NCBI RefSeq assembly: GCF_030445035.2 | Contig: NC_080677.1 | Coordinates: 31,693,513 to 31,757,512 of the forward strand | DNA: 64,000 bases | Source: Dasypus novemcinctus | Lineage: Eukaryota; Chordata; Mammalia; Cingulata; Dasypodidae | Reading direction: 5' to 3' | Part shown: piece after piece, positions 13,010 to 23,800 of the stretch | Numbering within the stretch: the stretch's first letter is position 1 | Layout of the letters: every line of letters starts with the position of its first letter | Made by a program: the position numbers and the translations under genes | Notes under the pieces: generated by a model | What the model was told of the DNA's origin: nothing | The model's input: only the letters and a program-made list of their open reading frames with translations | The model's database searches: none

Positions 13010-13545
13010 AAAATAAATTCGTTTCCTTATATTAGAGATGTTGTGGCTTTAAGAGCAATCATACTCAAATACAGGATTCCCCTCTTTCCACCCTATTATT
13101 AACACCTTGCATTGGTGTGGAACATTTGTTACAATTGATGATAGCACAGTTTTATAATTGTACTATTCACTAACCATAGTCCATGAGCATAGGGTTCCCT
13201 GCTGTTTATGTAGTGTAGTTCTGAGGATTGTTTTATAAAATTTTTATTCTGTTACTATATATGCAATCTAACATTTCCCCTTTTAATCACATTCAGATAT
13301 ATATTTCAGTGCTGTTAATTACATCCACAATGTTGTGCTGCCATCCATACTGTCCATTACCAAAACATCTCCATCATTCCAATTAGGAACCCTATACATT
13401 TTAAGCCTTAATTTCCCATTCCCTATCCCCATTCCATCTCCTGGTAACTTGTATTCTAGAGTCTGACTAAGAGTTTGCTTGTTCTAATTAGTGCTGTGCA
13501 GCAGTCATTGGAAATAAAGTATATCCTCCTTAAGTATATTGTTTT
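13010..13545 (-). repeat. L1 3' region fragment, antisense
   Basis: Matches the pattern of the larger antisense L1 at 33.5-34.7 kb: 'cctattattaacaccttgca', 'catagggttccct', 'ttcagtgctgttaattacat', 'tgttgtgctgccatccatac'. The two are independent copies of the same L1 3' end. Confidence 0.65.
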
Positions 13546-14033
13546 CATTTAAAAATGCAGGGTGATTTCTTGGGGTGCCTGGAAGAATGAAAGACTCTCC
13601 TTTATGCCCAGTTTCCATTATCTACCTATATGAAGTGGGTTATGGCCTGTTAGCTTATTTGGTTCCTAAAATACTGCCGGTGGCTCTAACAGAGAAAATA
13701 ACAAATAAAATAATAATAAGTAAAACAGATTTCTAACCCAAAGGAAATCAGTTTGTCAAGCCCCACATTCTGTTGCAGTTCTGACTTTGTTTTGCTACTC
13801 TCCATTTTGCTTGCCCACTCCCGTGTGTTCACCCTAACTTTGGTCATTTTTCTACAGTGTCTCTACTCAGAAAGAATCTGCCACTGTTAACCATCTTTCC
13901 TTTAAGATTATTTTCTTGAAAATAAAAGATAGTTTTCTCAATTATTAGCATAAGACAATGTAGTAGTATGAAAGTTTGGATATTACCCTTCTCTTTTGCT
14001 CTCATTTCCTCTATGAAGTACAGTTGTCATTTC

Positions 14034-14389
14034 TTTTTTTTTTTAAAGATTTATTGATTTATTTATTTCTCCCTCCCCCCTCGTTGTTTGCACTCGCTAT
14101 GTCTGGTCCTTATGTCTCATTTTCTTTTTTTAGGAGGCACTGGAGCCAAACCAGGGACTTCCCATGTGGGAGGGAGGCATCTAATTGCTTTAGCCATATT
14201 TGCTCCTTGCTTTGTTGTGTCGCTCATGGGATTTTCCTCCTTGTGTCTCTTTGTTGTGTCAGCTCATTGCACCAGCCTGTCACATCAGCTTCCTGTCTTG
14301 CTCATCTTCTTTAGGAGGCACCAGGAACCGAACCTGGGACCTTCCATATGGTAAGCAGGAGCTCAAGCACTCAAGCCACATCCACTTCC
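14034..14389 (-). repeat. tRNA-derived SINE, antisense, with target-site duplication
   Basis: Tail complement at 14034-14070, two weakly repeated body/head units, and head complement ending 'caagccacatccacttcc'. The insert is flanked by the 9-base direct repeat 'tgtcatttc' (14025-14033 and 14390-14398), which defines the ends. Confidence 0.75.
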
Positions 14390-15028
14390 TGTCATTTCCT
14401 TTATAAGAGGAAAACTTCTTAATTTTACTTAGAAGGAGAGTACTTTAAAAAGAACTTAAAAATTTTTTCATTATCTCAGATAGCCATTAGCAAGAATACC
14501 CCATATGTTTGATTTGTAGAGATTAATGAAATCCCTACTGATGATACATCGACTAAAGCAGTTAGACCTGCTTGAACAGATCAAGGCTTTACTTATGCAA
14601 TGTTTTGTTCAACTGCCTTTAAATCTCTTACTATGTGTAAGGGAATATGATGTAAGCACTTTAAGTAGAGGCCTGTGCATTTCTAGGTGTTAACATCATA
14701 AAATTCTAGCATAGGGTGTTTGGCTATAATAACATAATCAATAGAAAATTAGATAGTTCTTCTGAATTCTCCATTTTAAAAAGCTGTCTTTGGGCACCAA
14801 CGAACAACTTGTGGGAAGTCATGACAACTCTCCTGGCATCAGTGTTAGTCCCCCATGTACCCATTTCCTTAGAAGACATTATTACTTGGGTCTCCATTAA
14901 TTGGTTAAAACTTTTTTGTAATTGTTTTGTATTTTTTCCTGAATCACCCACTAAGCTAATGAATTCATAAATATTTTGTCTGGTTAGTGGTAGAATATTC
15001 ATTTATTTTTAAAATGTGTGTTATAATT

Positions 15029-15735
15029 GGGAAGTAGATATGACTCAAGTGATAAGGCCTCTGCCTACCATATGGGAAGACCCAGGTTTGATTCTTGGGG
15101 CCTTCTGGTGAAAAAGAAGAAGAGAAACCGTGCTTGCACGGCAAGCCAGTGCCTGTGTGGCAAGCTGAGTGCCCGTGTGGTAAGCTGAGTGCTCACGCGG
15201 TGAGCCGAGCGCCCACTTGGTGAGCCGAGTGCCCAGGTTGTGAGCCAAGTGCTCACACAAGTGCCTGCACGGTGAGCTGAGCGCCCACATGAGTGCCCGC
15301 ATGGTGAGTCAGTGCTTGCGCATAGCCAAGTGCCCAGGCAGGTGCCCGCATGGCAAGCCTAGTGCTTGTGTGGTGAGCTGAGTGCCCGCGTGAGTGCCTG
15401 TGTGGTGAGCCAGTGCCCACGCAGCATGCCAAGTGTCTGCAGGCGAGGCAATGCCTGTGCAAGTGAGTCACGCAGCAAGATGATGACGCAACAAAAGAGA
15501 GACGAAAGGGAGAGTCAAAGTGGAGCACAGCAGAGACCAGAACTGAGGTGGCGCAATTGACAGGGAACCTCTCTCCACATCAGAGCTCCCCAGGATCGAA
15601 TCCCAGTGAATCCTAGAGGAGAAAGACGAGAAGACAAGAGAAATAAATACAGAAGATCACACAGTGAATGGACACAGACAGCAAAAACAGCAGGGCAGGG
15701 GAGGGGACAGGGAGGGGAAGAAAAAAAAATACGCT
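15029..15735 (+). repeat. long tRNA-derived SINE with minisatellite-like body
   Basis: A tRNA-like head (15029-15105: 'gtagatatgactcaagtgat', B box 'ggtttgattct') is followed by about 330 bases of a degenerate tandem motif of the form 'gagtgcccgcgtggtgagc' with period near 16-20 (15130-15465). Next comes a unique segment ('cagggaacctctctccacat', 'gaatcccagtgaatcctaga') and an A-rich end. A second copy, split by another insertion, lies at 61,688-62,515. Antisense ORFs across the tandem part are chance readings. Confidence 0.75.
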
Positions 15736-16649
15736 ATAAACTTCAGAAGATAGCTTCTTTTTCTAACATTTCAGGATTGATAAACCTTACTCTTTTTAGA
15801 ATCGCTGTCCTTTAAGGTAGCAACCCCCAAAGCTATTTTAGTTTCCCTTTTTTTGGTTTTTATCTTCTAGACCATGTTGTCTCTTCCTCAATGTGTTATG
15901 ATAACTGTGTGTTGTTATATCCTAGTATATTGCTAGGTTAAAAATGAAATCCAGTCTTTCTGTGTAGATTTTTTTCATTTTAAAATAAACCATCTTGCAG
16001 ATATGTAAAATGATGTGACAAAAACAGTTTGTCTGCTGTTTGGGCTTAAGCACCAATGTAATTGTCCACGTTTGTTAACTGTGGCTAATGATTAAACTCG
16101 CTTTTTTGTGGAAGCTCTAGAAGAACTTAAGGTTAAGTAGATTTTCCAAATCTATGTGTTTATATGTGAAAAGCATACAAATAAACCCAAAATAATGTTT
16201 GCACCAATAACATATATATTCAGGAGACTAGAGCTTTAGTTCATTCTTTATACATTATTTTTCTTTGAATCATTTTCTCCTTTGAGTAGGTGCTATTGGT
16301 TAAGATTTTCCTTAAAGAGGAAAAACATTTCATATCTTGTGTCTTGTCTTCTGATTTCATTGATTGTTGACTTTTTCATTGGTAGGGGAAAGGAGAAAGG
16401 GATGGTAATGGTAAGAAGTAAATCTTGTTGGCAGCTATTATAAAATCACAAATGTACTGTGGGGGATGTTGTTTTAATTATCTGTATCTTCAGTGTCCTC
16501 CATCTACCCTAGATAGTTCAAGTACAGACATGATTTCATTTTTATAGTGGTGGGTATCCATTAGTTACACTCAAAATATAGTAGGCTTATAATGTTAAAT
16601 TTTGTCTATTTTAAAACATACTTAAGTTCTCTGAAACGCTCTCTTGTAA

Positions 16650-17205
16650 TGAAGCATTTGCTCTCTGAGATTTCAAAGGATTGTGGTGGAGATGATTGTC
16701 CCATTCTGCTTAGAATAAAATCCAAACTTCTTACAATAGTATATAAAACCTTCCCTCATCCACCTTTGCCCATCCCAGCTGCATTTCTATCCCTAGCTCA
16801 TTTGCTTACTCTAATTCAGCTTCATTGGCCTTCCTACTTTTTCTTGAATATCCAAGCCATGTCCTACCTCAGGGCTTTGACCATGCTGTTCTGCCTGCCC
16901 CAAACTCTCTTCCCTCAGCTCTCAACAAAATACTACTTCCTAACAGTCAGACCTTGGCTCAACTGTTTTCTCCTCAGAGAGGTCTTCCCTAAATATTTCA
17001 TCTACCATAACTCTTTCCCCTGCTATCCCACTCTTTGCTCTTCATCACTGCCTGAAATTTTATTATTCGTTTTGATTCTCTTTCCCACTGGGCAGTAAGC
17101 TTCCTGAGAACAGTGACTTGATTTTGTCATGACTGTGTCACTAGCACTTAGAACAGTGTCCCATATAGCAGTTGCTAAATATTTTTGAATAAGAGATTGA
17201 ATGGA
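16650..17205 (+). repeat. L2 LINE 3' region
   Basis: A long, relatively well-kept L2 end: 'aataaaatccaaacttctta', 'ggccttcctactttttcttg', 'cctcagggctttgaccatgc', 'ctcagagaggtcttccctaa', 'agtaagcttcctgagaacag', ending near 'taaatatttttgaataa'. The 168-codon + strand ORF at 16592-17098 is this repeat, not a gene. Confidence 0.75.
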
Positions 17206-17588
17206 TATTCAGTAATTCCATAATGAGATTTGGCCTAAGCTTACAGGCTCCCACAAATTTGAAAAAGATACTACCATAATGCATTTCTCCTTGTGTGAGT
17301 ACAGCCGTGTAATATCTCCTGTCCAAAACTATATCAAAACAAATAGGCCTTGTGGAGGGTGGAGGAGAGGGACATTCAGAAATCAAGGTTTCTGTCTGGA
17401 GCAATTTCACAGTTATGAAAGCATAATATACAAAATATATATATAAAAACGCTAGTGCTCGTAAGTATCTTATTTTCTCAGATTTCACTTTTCCTTCTTT
17501 GAAACCAAAGCATTAAGAACCACAGTTCGAAAACTGAGCCTTAACCATTTGTCTCATTGTGTTCCCTCCTCCCTCTTGTGTGGTTTAG

Positions 17589-17747
17589 GATCTGGGGTTA
17601 GCACAAGACTCTGCTACCAACACAAAGAGCCCAATCCTTCTGGGCAGTCTGGCACATCAGATCTACAGGGTAATGTGTGCAAAGGGCTACTCAAAGAAAG
17701 ACTTCTCATCTGTGTTCCAGTTTCTACGAGAGGAGGAGACCTTCTGA
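17589..17747 (+). CDS. HIBADH: HIBADH terminal coding exon
   Basis: 52 codons, from DLGLAQDSATNTKSPILLGS to the C-terminal LREEETF, then TGA at 17745-17747. The acceptor is 'gtggtttag' ending at 17588. This is the C-terminal helical domain (about residues 285-336 of the human enzyme); the initial D-L continues the conserved K-D-L split across the intron. Differences from human are few (S to N and M to V). Together the four exons give an uninterrupted frame of about 174 codons, so the gene looks functional in this genome. A different-frame ORF at 17549-17809 overlaps it and is spurious. Confidence 0.95.
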   Translation, partial: DLGLAQDSATNTKSPILLGSLAHQIYRVMCAKGYSKKDFSSVFQFLREEETF

Positions 17748-18510
17748 GTTTGTCCTTCAGCCATGGACACTGCTGGAAACCAGACTCTTACCCTGGAGCC
17801 TCCTTATAGCTCACTCCAAAAGTAAATGGATTTAATCAAAGGTCACCAGGCTGCTTTTGATTGTCTAGGCCACAGTAAATGCTAGAATTTTTCACCCATT
17901 TTTAACTGCTTATTCTTTTAGTATATTTAGCAAATATATGTTAACTGATTTTTTCCTCTCTGCAAGCCACTAACCAGCTGATTGACCTTTTTAGCATATT
18001 CAACTAAATCATTGAATATACTTCAATCAGGATATTATATACTCCACTTTACAAATAAACCCAAATATTTTTCAACAAGAAAAACCCTATCTTAAGGAAA
18101 GAAAAGAAATTGATGTGAGGAAAGAGATTAGTATAAGGAAGTCTAGTGAATTACTCCCTGCATCTCTCAGGAAGCTTATCCTGTTGTGATAGTCTTATAT
18201 TACTGAGGTTGCCAACTTATTTTCCAGAGAGTAGATAAAGCAAATGAGCTTGTTGCTGTGTGTTTTATAAGTTGGGCTCTGTTACAGTATCTTAATGTGT
18301 GTACCTCTTGTTACAACTCCGGATGCTCAGCAAACTTGTTTTTTATACTTTTGTTTCCTTGTACATTCTTAATACATATTTTTGAACTTCAAACGAATGA
18401 CATGACTGTTGCAGAGCCAACGATGATAGTTACTTGAGATGATTATTACAGTATTCTAAATAAAGCCTCATTATTTTGAATTCAAATAAATTCCTATGCT
18501 GATAATACTT
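17748..18510 (+). terminator. HIBADH: HIBADH 3' UTR and polyadenylation region
   Basis: Non-coding sequence directly after the stop codon, AT-rich and free of recognisable repeats. AATAAA hexamers occur at 18055-18060, 18459-18464 and 18485-18490. The last two, followed within 30 bases by T-rich sequence, are the likely main cleavage signals and give a 3' UTR of about 0.75 kb. The exact cleavage site is inferred. Confidence 0.7.
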
Positions 18511-18880
18511 TCTTGGAGTTTCTGTTTCTTCCCAAACATTCGGTGAACGATCAAATGAGCTGACAAACTGAGGTTACAGACCTATAGGGAAAGAATGGGA
18601 AGAAAGGGAAAGGGAGGGAGGTCAAAAGGAACAGAGCTCTGAGTTGTCCATTGGCAAAGCAGCTTCCTGCTGCTCTACCCAAATCCTTGATGAGCATTTG
18701 ACTGCATGTTTTCTAGCTTACGGTGCTATAGGAATTCAGCCTCCATTAAAAGTGTGACCTGCCCTGATAAGGAGCACAGTTGCCACTTTCCCCACCATAG
18801 CCCCTAGATAACATTCCAGATGATAGACTCCAGTTTTGGCAGAAGTATTACTATTTCTGTGATTTTCATGATGATAAAAA
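18511..18880. other. intergenic, nothing recognised
   Basis: Apparently single-copy DNA just past the HIBADH end, with a purine-rich patch at about 18590-18640. No gene, RNA or repeat family is identified. Confidence 0.5.
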
Positions 18881-20730
18881 AATGCCAAGCACTATTCTAA
18901 GTGCAAGGGATACAATGATGAACAAAACAGACAACATTCCTGCCCTCGTGGAGCTTAAATTGTGGTGTCTTATATGGATGGGGCAGGGGGAGGCTGGTGA
19001 CAGATAAAAAATAACATTTAATGTATATGTCAGGTGATAGTAAGGGTAAGAGCTAAAAAAGAAAAGGCAGGGTAAGGATGATAGGTGGGGAGTTCTAAGA
19101 ATATTTTATTAGGGTGGTAAAAGAAGCCCTTTCTGAACAGGTAGCATTTGAGCAGAGACAAGAAGGAAATGAGGGAGCAAGCCATACAGATCTCTGAGGG
19201 AAAAACATTCCAAGCATAGGGAAGAGAAAGTACTCTACCTGAGGTAGGACAATGCTAAATAAGAGGAATCGCAAGGAGGCGAAATGAAGTAGCATGAGAT
19301 GAGGGGAGCCAGATTAGGAAGGGCCTTGTTAGCTGTGTAGAACATTGCCTTCTATTCTGAGTGAAATGGGCAGTGTATCTGTTAGCTTTCACAGTGTAAC
19401 AAACCATCCCAAATCTTAGTGGCTTAAAACAACCAACATTTATTATTTTTCAGGATTCTCTGGGTTGGTCATATTCTTTTTCTGGACTGGGCCAACTCAT
19501 CTGGAACTGGAAGATCTAGTTTGGCCTCACTCAATTGAGAGAGCTGGAATGGTTGGGTTTCCCTCCACGTAGTCACTCATCTTCCAGGAATCTAGCCCAA
19601 ATTTGCTCACATGGTGGAAGGGTTCCCAGAAGCAACCTAGGATAACTGAGGCAAGTCAAGCCCAGAGTTGGTGTAGGAGGAAACTACATAGGCTATGAAC
19701 ACAAAGAGGGAAATTATGGTGGATGTTTTGCAAACAATCACAGCCCATAAAGGATTTTGATCAGAGGATTCGTGATCTGACTTTTTAAAGGGATCGCTCG
19801 ACGCTGTGTGGAGAATAGACTTTAGGGACAAGGAGGGAAGCAAGGAGACCAGTTAAGAGGCTCCTGTAATAATCCAGGCAAGAGACGGAGGTAGATTTGG
19901 ACCAAATTGTTAATAATGGAGGGGGCGGGAAGTGGTCAGATTCTGAAAATAAAAGGTAGAACCATCAAATGATGGATAGGGTGAGAGAGAAGAGGAAGAG
20001 TAGAGGATGACTCCAAGGTTGGTGGCCTGAAAAAGTGGAAGAAAGGAGTTGCCATTTCCTGTGTCGGGAAGATTGTGAGAGAAGCAGGTTTAGGAGAATA
20101 TATCAGGGATTTGTGTTATATTTGAGATGCCTGGTAGACATCTACGGAGAAAAGAACCAAGGTCTGTGTTACTCTTCACTTTTAGTGGTTGATAGAATGA
20201 AGCAGAATCGGCAAGTGAGACTGAGGAGGAATGACCAGTGAGGTAAGAGAGAGAGAGCAGCGCCCTGGAAGCCAAATGAAAGTGTTTTAAGGAGGGAGTG
20301 ATTATCTGTATCAAAGCTGCTAATAAATTGAGTAATATAAGGGCTGAGAATTGATCATTTGGATTTGGCAAAAAGAAGCCATTGCTGACTTTGTCAAGAG
20401 TTTTGGTGGAGTGTTGGAAATGAGAGCCCAACTGAGAACAAGAGAGTGGAGGAGAGGAATTGGGGAATGGGGACAACTCTTGAGGAATTTTGCTTTAAAG
20501 GGAACAGACAAATGGGATAGACACCGGCAGGCAATACAGGGTCAAGGGAAGGCTTATTCTATTTTTAGGAGATGATATGGGATTGTGTGAGTGGGAGTGT
20601 AATGATACAGTAAAGAAGGGTGAAGTAATGATGTAACAAAGGGAACATTTGCGCTTGCTGAAGGATGACTTTGAATAGGTGAGGACAAGGGGTAAAAATG
20701 TGGATGAATGTCTGCAAACTTAACACCAAT
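18880..20730 (+). repeat. old mammalian interspersed repeat, split by a later insertion
   Basis: Starts with 'agtgcaagggatacaatgat' and 'ctgccctcgtggagcttaaa', continues through 'gtagcatttgagcagagaca' and 'gatgactccaaggttggtgg', and ends near 20,700. This wording recurs at 1-150, 31310-31400, 58020-58420 and 62990-63300, so it is a repeat family found across mammals, but I do not assign its name. The unit is interrupted at about 19368-19745 by another repeat; the text resumes at 'aggattttgatcagaggatt'. ORFs here (19095-20575, both strands) are spurious. Confidence 0.6.
19368..19745. repeat. interspersed repeat inserted in an older one; same family at window end
   Basis: Contains 'gtaacaaaccatcccaaat' and 'ttagtggcttaaaacaacc', a phrase that recurs in the partial copy at 63,855-64,000. 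It sits inside the older repeat at 18.9-20.7 kb. The family is not named with confidence; it could be an LTR or DNA-transposon fragment. Confidence 0.55.
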
Positions 20731-22206
20731 GAAAACAGATGCTGAACTCCGGACAGCAAGATGGCGGCACAGTAAGGCGCTCCTAGAGTCGGCTCCTGCT
20801 CCAGGGCAGTTAGTAAACACCCAGAGCTCTCTCGAGCTAGCTGAAGCACCTGTCTGGGGTTCCAGGAGGCCAGAAGAGCATCCTACCTCATCTTTAAAGG
20901 AGTGGAAAGAGGAGACTGCCCATCTGCAGAGAAAACTCATAAGCAGAGTGCTCCACCACAAAGGCCAGTGCCCATCCTCCACTGGAGGCACAAGCCTCCT
21001 CGGGAGCAGTTCCGCAGCTGGAACTGAAAGCTCCACTTCCCCAAAACAGGGGAGGAAGAGACGGTTGGGCACCAGTTTCAGCTATGATGAGGAAATTCAG
21101 TGGGCTGCAATATAATCCTGAGAACAGTTAAGGTTTGAGCCTGTCCAGGTTAGAAAGAGCCCGGGAGCCAACATCTTAACACTGCGCCTGGCATGAGGGG
21201 AAACAGGGCGGACTGAGAATCCCAGTGCTGGTGGGGACTGGCTTCTTTCCATCCAGATCATATTGCAGCTCTAGCCTAAGCCCCAGTGCCACCTCCAGCA
21301 GGGAGGAAGCTGCGGGGACCTGCGCCAGCCTCTCCTGGAAGTTACCAGCCAAGCCCTGGAGCCCGGTGATTATCATACTCTGGAGGCAGGAGCCACCCCA
21401 GGAGATATTCTGTGGCTGGAATTGGAGGCTTCATTTCCCAGAAATGGGAGGAGAAGACGGTTGGCTACCGATTTTGGCTACAGATTGGGAGACTTGACTG
21501 GCTAAGAGATCACCCTGGGAACGGCTGGGGTGAGAACGAGCCCAAGTCAGAAAGAGGCCACAGCTATCATTCTGACTCTGCCCCAGCCTGAGGGGAAGCT
21601 GGGCTGACAGTTTCTTTCACACAGATCAGCCTGCAGCCCACCTAGGCTTCAGCCACACGGGGAGGAGGCTGAGAGCCCTGCACCAGCCTATACAGATAAC
21701 TGCAGAGAACTTTGGCTGACATTGACTGAAAATCAAAAGTCTACCAGGGCCACTGCGGTCATCTTGGACCTGCCCTGCATAGACTATTGTCCACACCTGC
21801 AGCTCCATCCATGCCCCAGGCAAGGGAGAAAGGGATGTGAAGCTTCATCAGTCTTTCTGGGCAACTATAGTCTAGGCCTACACGTGGATTATTCCACACA
21901 GCTGTGACTTTGTCCCTACCCCTGGCAAAGGAGAAAGTTGGAAGAAGCATCACTGCTCCCTGGTGCAATGAGAGCAGCTTGAGCCTCCACAGCTTACAGC
22001 ACCAACTACATGTTTGGCTCCTACTGCACAAACAGCAAGGGAGAAACAACAGGAAGCCCTAAACTAAAGAGAAAAACTGCACCCAGAATAAATACTCTAG
22101 TAAGCCAGATGCAAAGACACCAACAAAAATTACAGTCCACACAAAGAAACAGGAAGCTATGGCCCAGTTAAGGGAATAAGATAAGCCTCCAGATGACATA
22201 AAGGAG

Positions 22207-23056
22207 TTGAGACAACTAATTATAGATGTTCAAACAAATATCCTTAATAAATTCAATGAGGTGGCTAAAGAGATTAAGGATATTAAAAAGACATTGGATG
22301 AGAACAAAGAAGAATTTGAAAGCATACACAGAAAAATAGCAGATCGTATGGGAATGAAAGATGCAATCAATAAAATTTTAAAAACATTGGAATCATATAA
22401 TAGCAGATTTGAGGAGACAGAAGAAAGGATTGGTGAGCTTGAAGAAATGGCCTCTGAAAGTGAACATACAAAAGAACAGATGAAGGAAAGAATGGAAAAA
22501 ATTGAACAAGGTCTCAGGGAACTAAATGACAGCAAAAGGCATGCAAACATACATGTCATGGGTGTCCCAGAAGGAGAAGAGAAGGGAAAAGGGGCATATT
22601 TAAAGAAATAATGGTAGAATATTTAAAGAAATAATGGTAGAAAATTTCCCAACCCTATTGAAGGATATAGATATCCATGTCCAGAAGCACAACGTACTCC
22701 CTTCCAAAAAAATCCAAATAGACCAACTCCAAGACACATACTCATCAGAATGTCAAAGGCCAAAGACAAAGAGAGAATTCTGAGAACTGCAAGAGAAAAG
22801 CAATGCATAACATATAAGGGATATCCAATAAGATTAAGTGCTGATTTCTCACCAGAAACCATGGAGGCAAGAAGACAGTGGTCTGATATATTTAGGATAC
22901 TACAAGAGAAAAACTTCCAGCCAAGAATCTTATATCCAGCAAAACTCTTTCAAAAATGAGGGTGAAAGTAGAATATTCACAGATAAACAGAAACTGAGAG
23001 AATTTCTAAGCAAGAGACCAGAATTTTGGGAGAGAGAGGCCTGGAAGAGAGTCTAG
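22207..23056 (+). pseudogene. L1 ORF1 remnant, frame-broken
   Basis: The N-terminal part (22207-22611) is an open stretch rich in heptad-like E/K/I/L spacing, consistent with the ORF1p coiled coil. A frame change occurs near the G run at 22590-22595, then a perfect 23-base tandem duplication (22596-22618 and 22619-22641) breaks the frame again. The C-terminal RNA-binding domain is recognisable at 22750-22960 (ILRTAREKQ, SADFSPETMEARRQW, EKNFQPRILYPAKL) and continues in another frame to a terminal TDKQKLREF segment. In intact L1s ORF1p is a trimeric nucleic-acid chaperone; this copy is dead. Confidence 0.75.
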
Positions 23057-23146
23057 AAATGAAGATTTTATCAATAAAAGTAATTAAAAGTGTCAGAAGA
23101 GTGGTGAAAATAAAATATGACAGATAAAATTCAAATAGGAATAAAC

Positions 23147-23800
23147 TTAACCAATGATGTCAAGTACTTGTATTCAGAAAACTGCAACTCAATGTTAAAA
23201 CAAATCAAAAAAGCCCTAAATAACTGGAAGAACATTCCATGCTCATGGATTGGAACACTAAATATCATTAAGATGTCAGTTCTACTCAAATTGATATACA
23301 GATTTAATGCAATCCTGATAAAAATTCCACCAGCATTAAAGAAAAATTGAAAACACAATCATTAAATTTATTTGGAAGGGTAAGGGGTCCTGAATAGTCA
23401 GAAACATCATAAAAAGGAAAAGTGAACCCTCATCTCCAGACTTTAAATCATAATACCTACCTATAGTGGTAAAAACAGCATGGTACTGGCATAAAGACAG
23501 ACACAACAGACCAATGTAACAAAATTTATGATTCAGAAACAGACCGTCAAAGGTATGGGCAAGTGATTTTTGACTAGCCTGTCAAACTCACACAGCTCAG
23601 GCAGAACAATCCATTCAACAAATGGTGCTGAAAGAATTGGACATCCATAGCTGAAAGAAGGAAAGAGGACCCCTATCTCACACCTTATCCAAAAATTAAC
23701 TCAAAATGGATCAAATAACTAAAAATAAAAGCAAGAACCATAAAACTTCCAGAAGAAATTATTGGAAAATAGCTTCAAGACCTGGTGGTAGGTGGTGAAT
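23147..23800 (+). pseudogene. L1 ORF2 fragment (RT thumb and downstream only)
   Basis: Reads as the segment after the reverse-transcriptase palm: [34 protein letters not shown], then in broken frames the parts around 'agcatggtactggcataaag' and 'aaaattaactcaaaatggat'. It joins the ORF1/ORF2 spacer directly at about 23146, so roughly the first half or more of ORF2 (endonuclease and RT catalytic core) is absent. Stops and frameshifts are present. Confidence 0.7.

Larger units (their letters stand above)
11184..17588 (+). other. HIBADH: HIBADH intron, repeat-rich
   Basis: Last intron, GT at 11184 to AG at 17587-17588. In contrast to the previous intron it is crowded: two L2 copies, an L1 3' end, two antisense SINEs and one long SINE with a minisatellite-like body, each listed separately. 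The gaps (11190-11980, 13550-14020, 14400-15025, 15740-16640, 17210-17585) contain nothing I recognise. Confidence 0.75.

Noticed and set aside
15130..15465. Regularly spaced repeats suggesting a CRISPR-like array
   Set aside because: Repeats are degenerate with no unique spacers, and they are part of a SINE body in a mammalian intron.
16592..17098. 168-codon ORF within the last HIBADH intron
   Set aside because: Coincides with an L2 3' region; no known protein similarity.
20554..21072. 172-codon minus-strand ORF
   Set aside because: Antisense to the L1 5' UTR; no recognisable domain.
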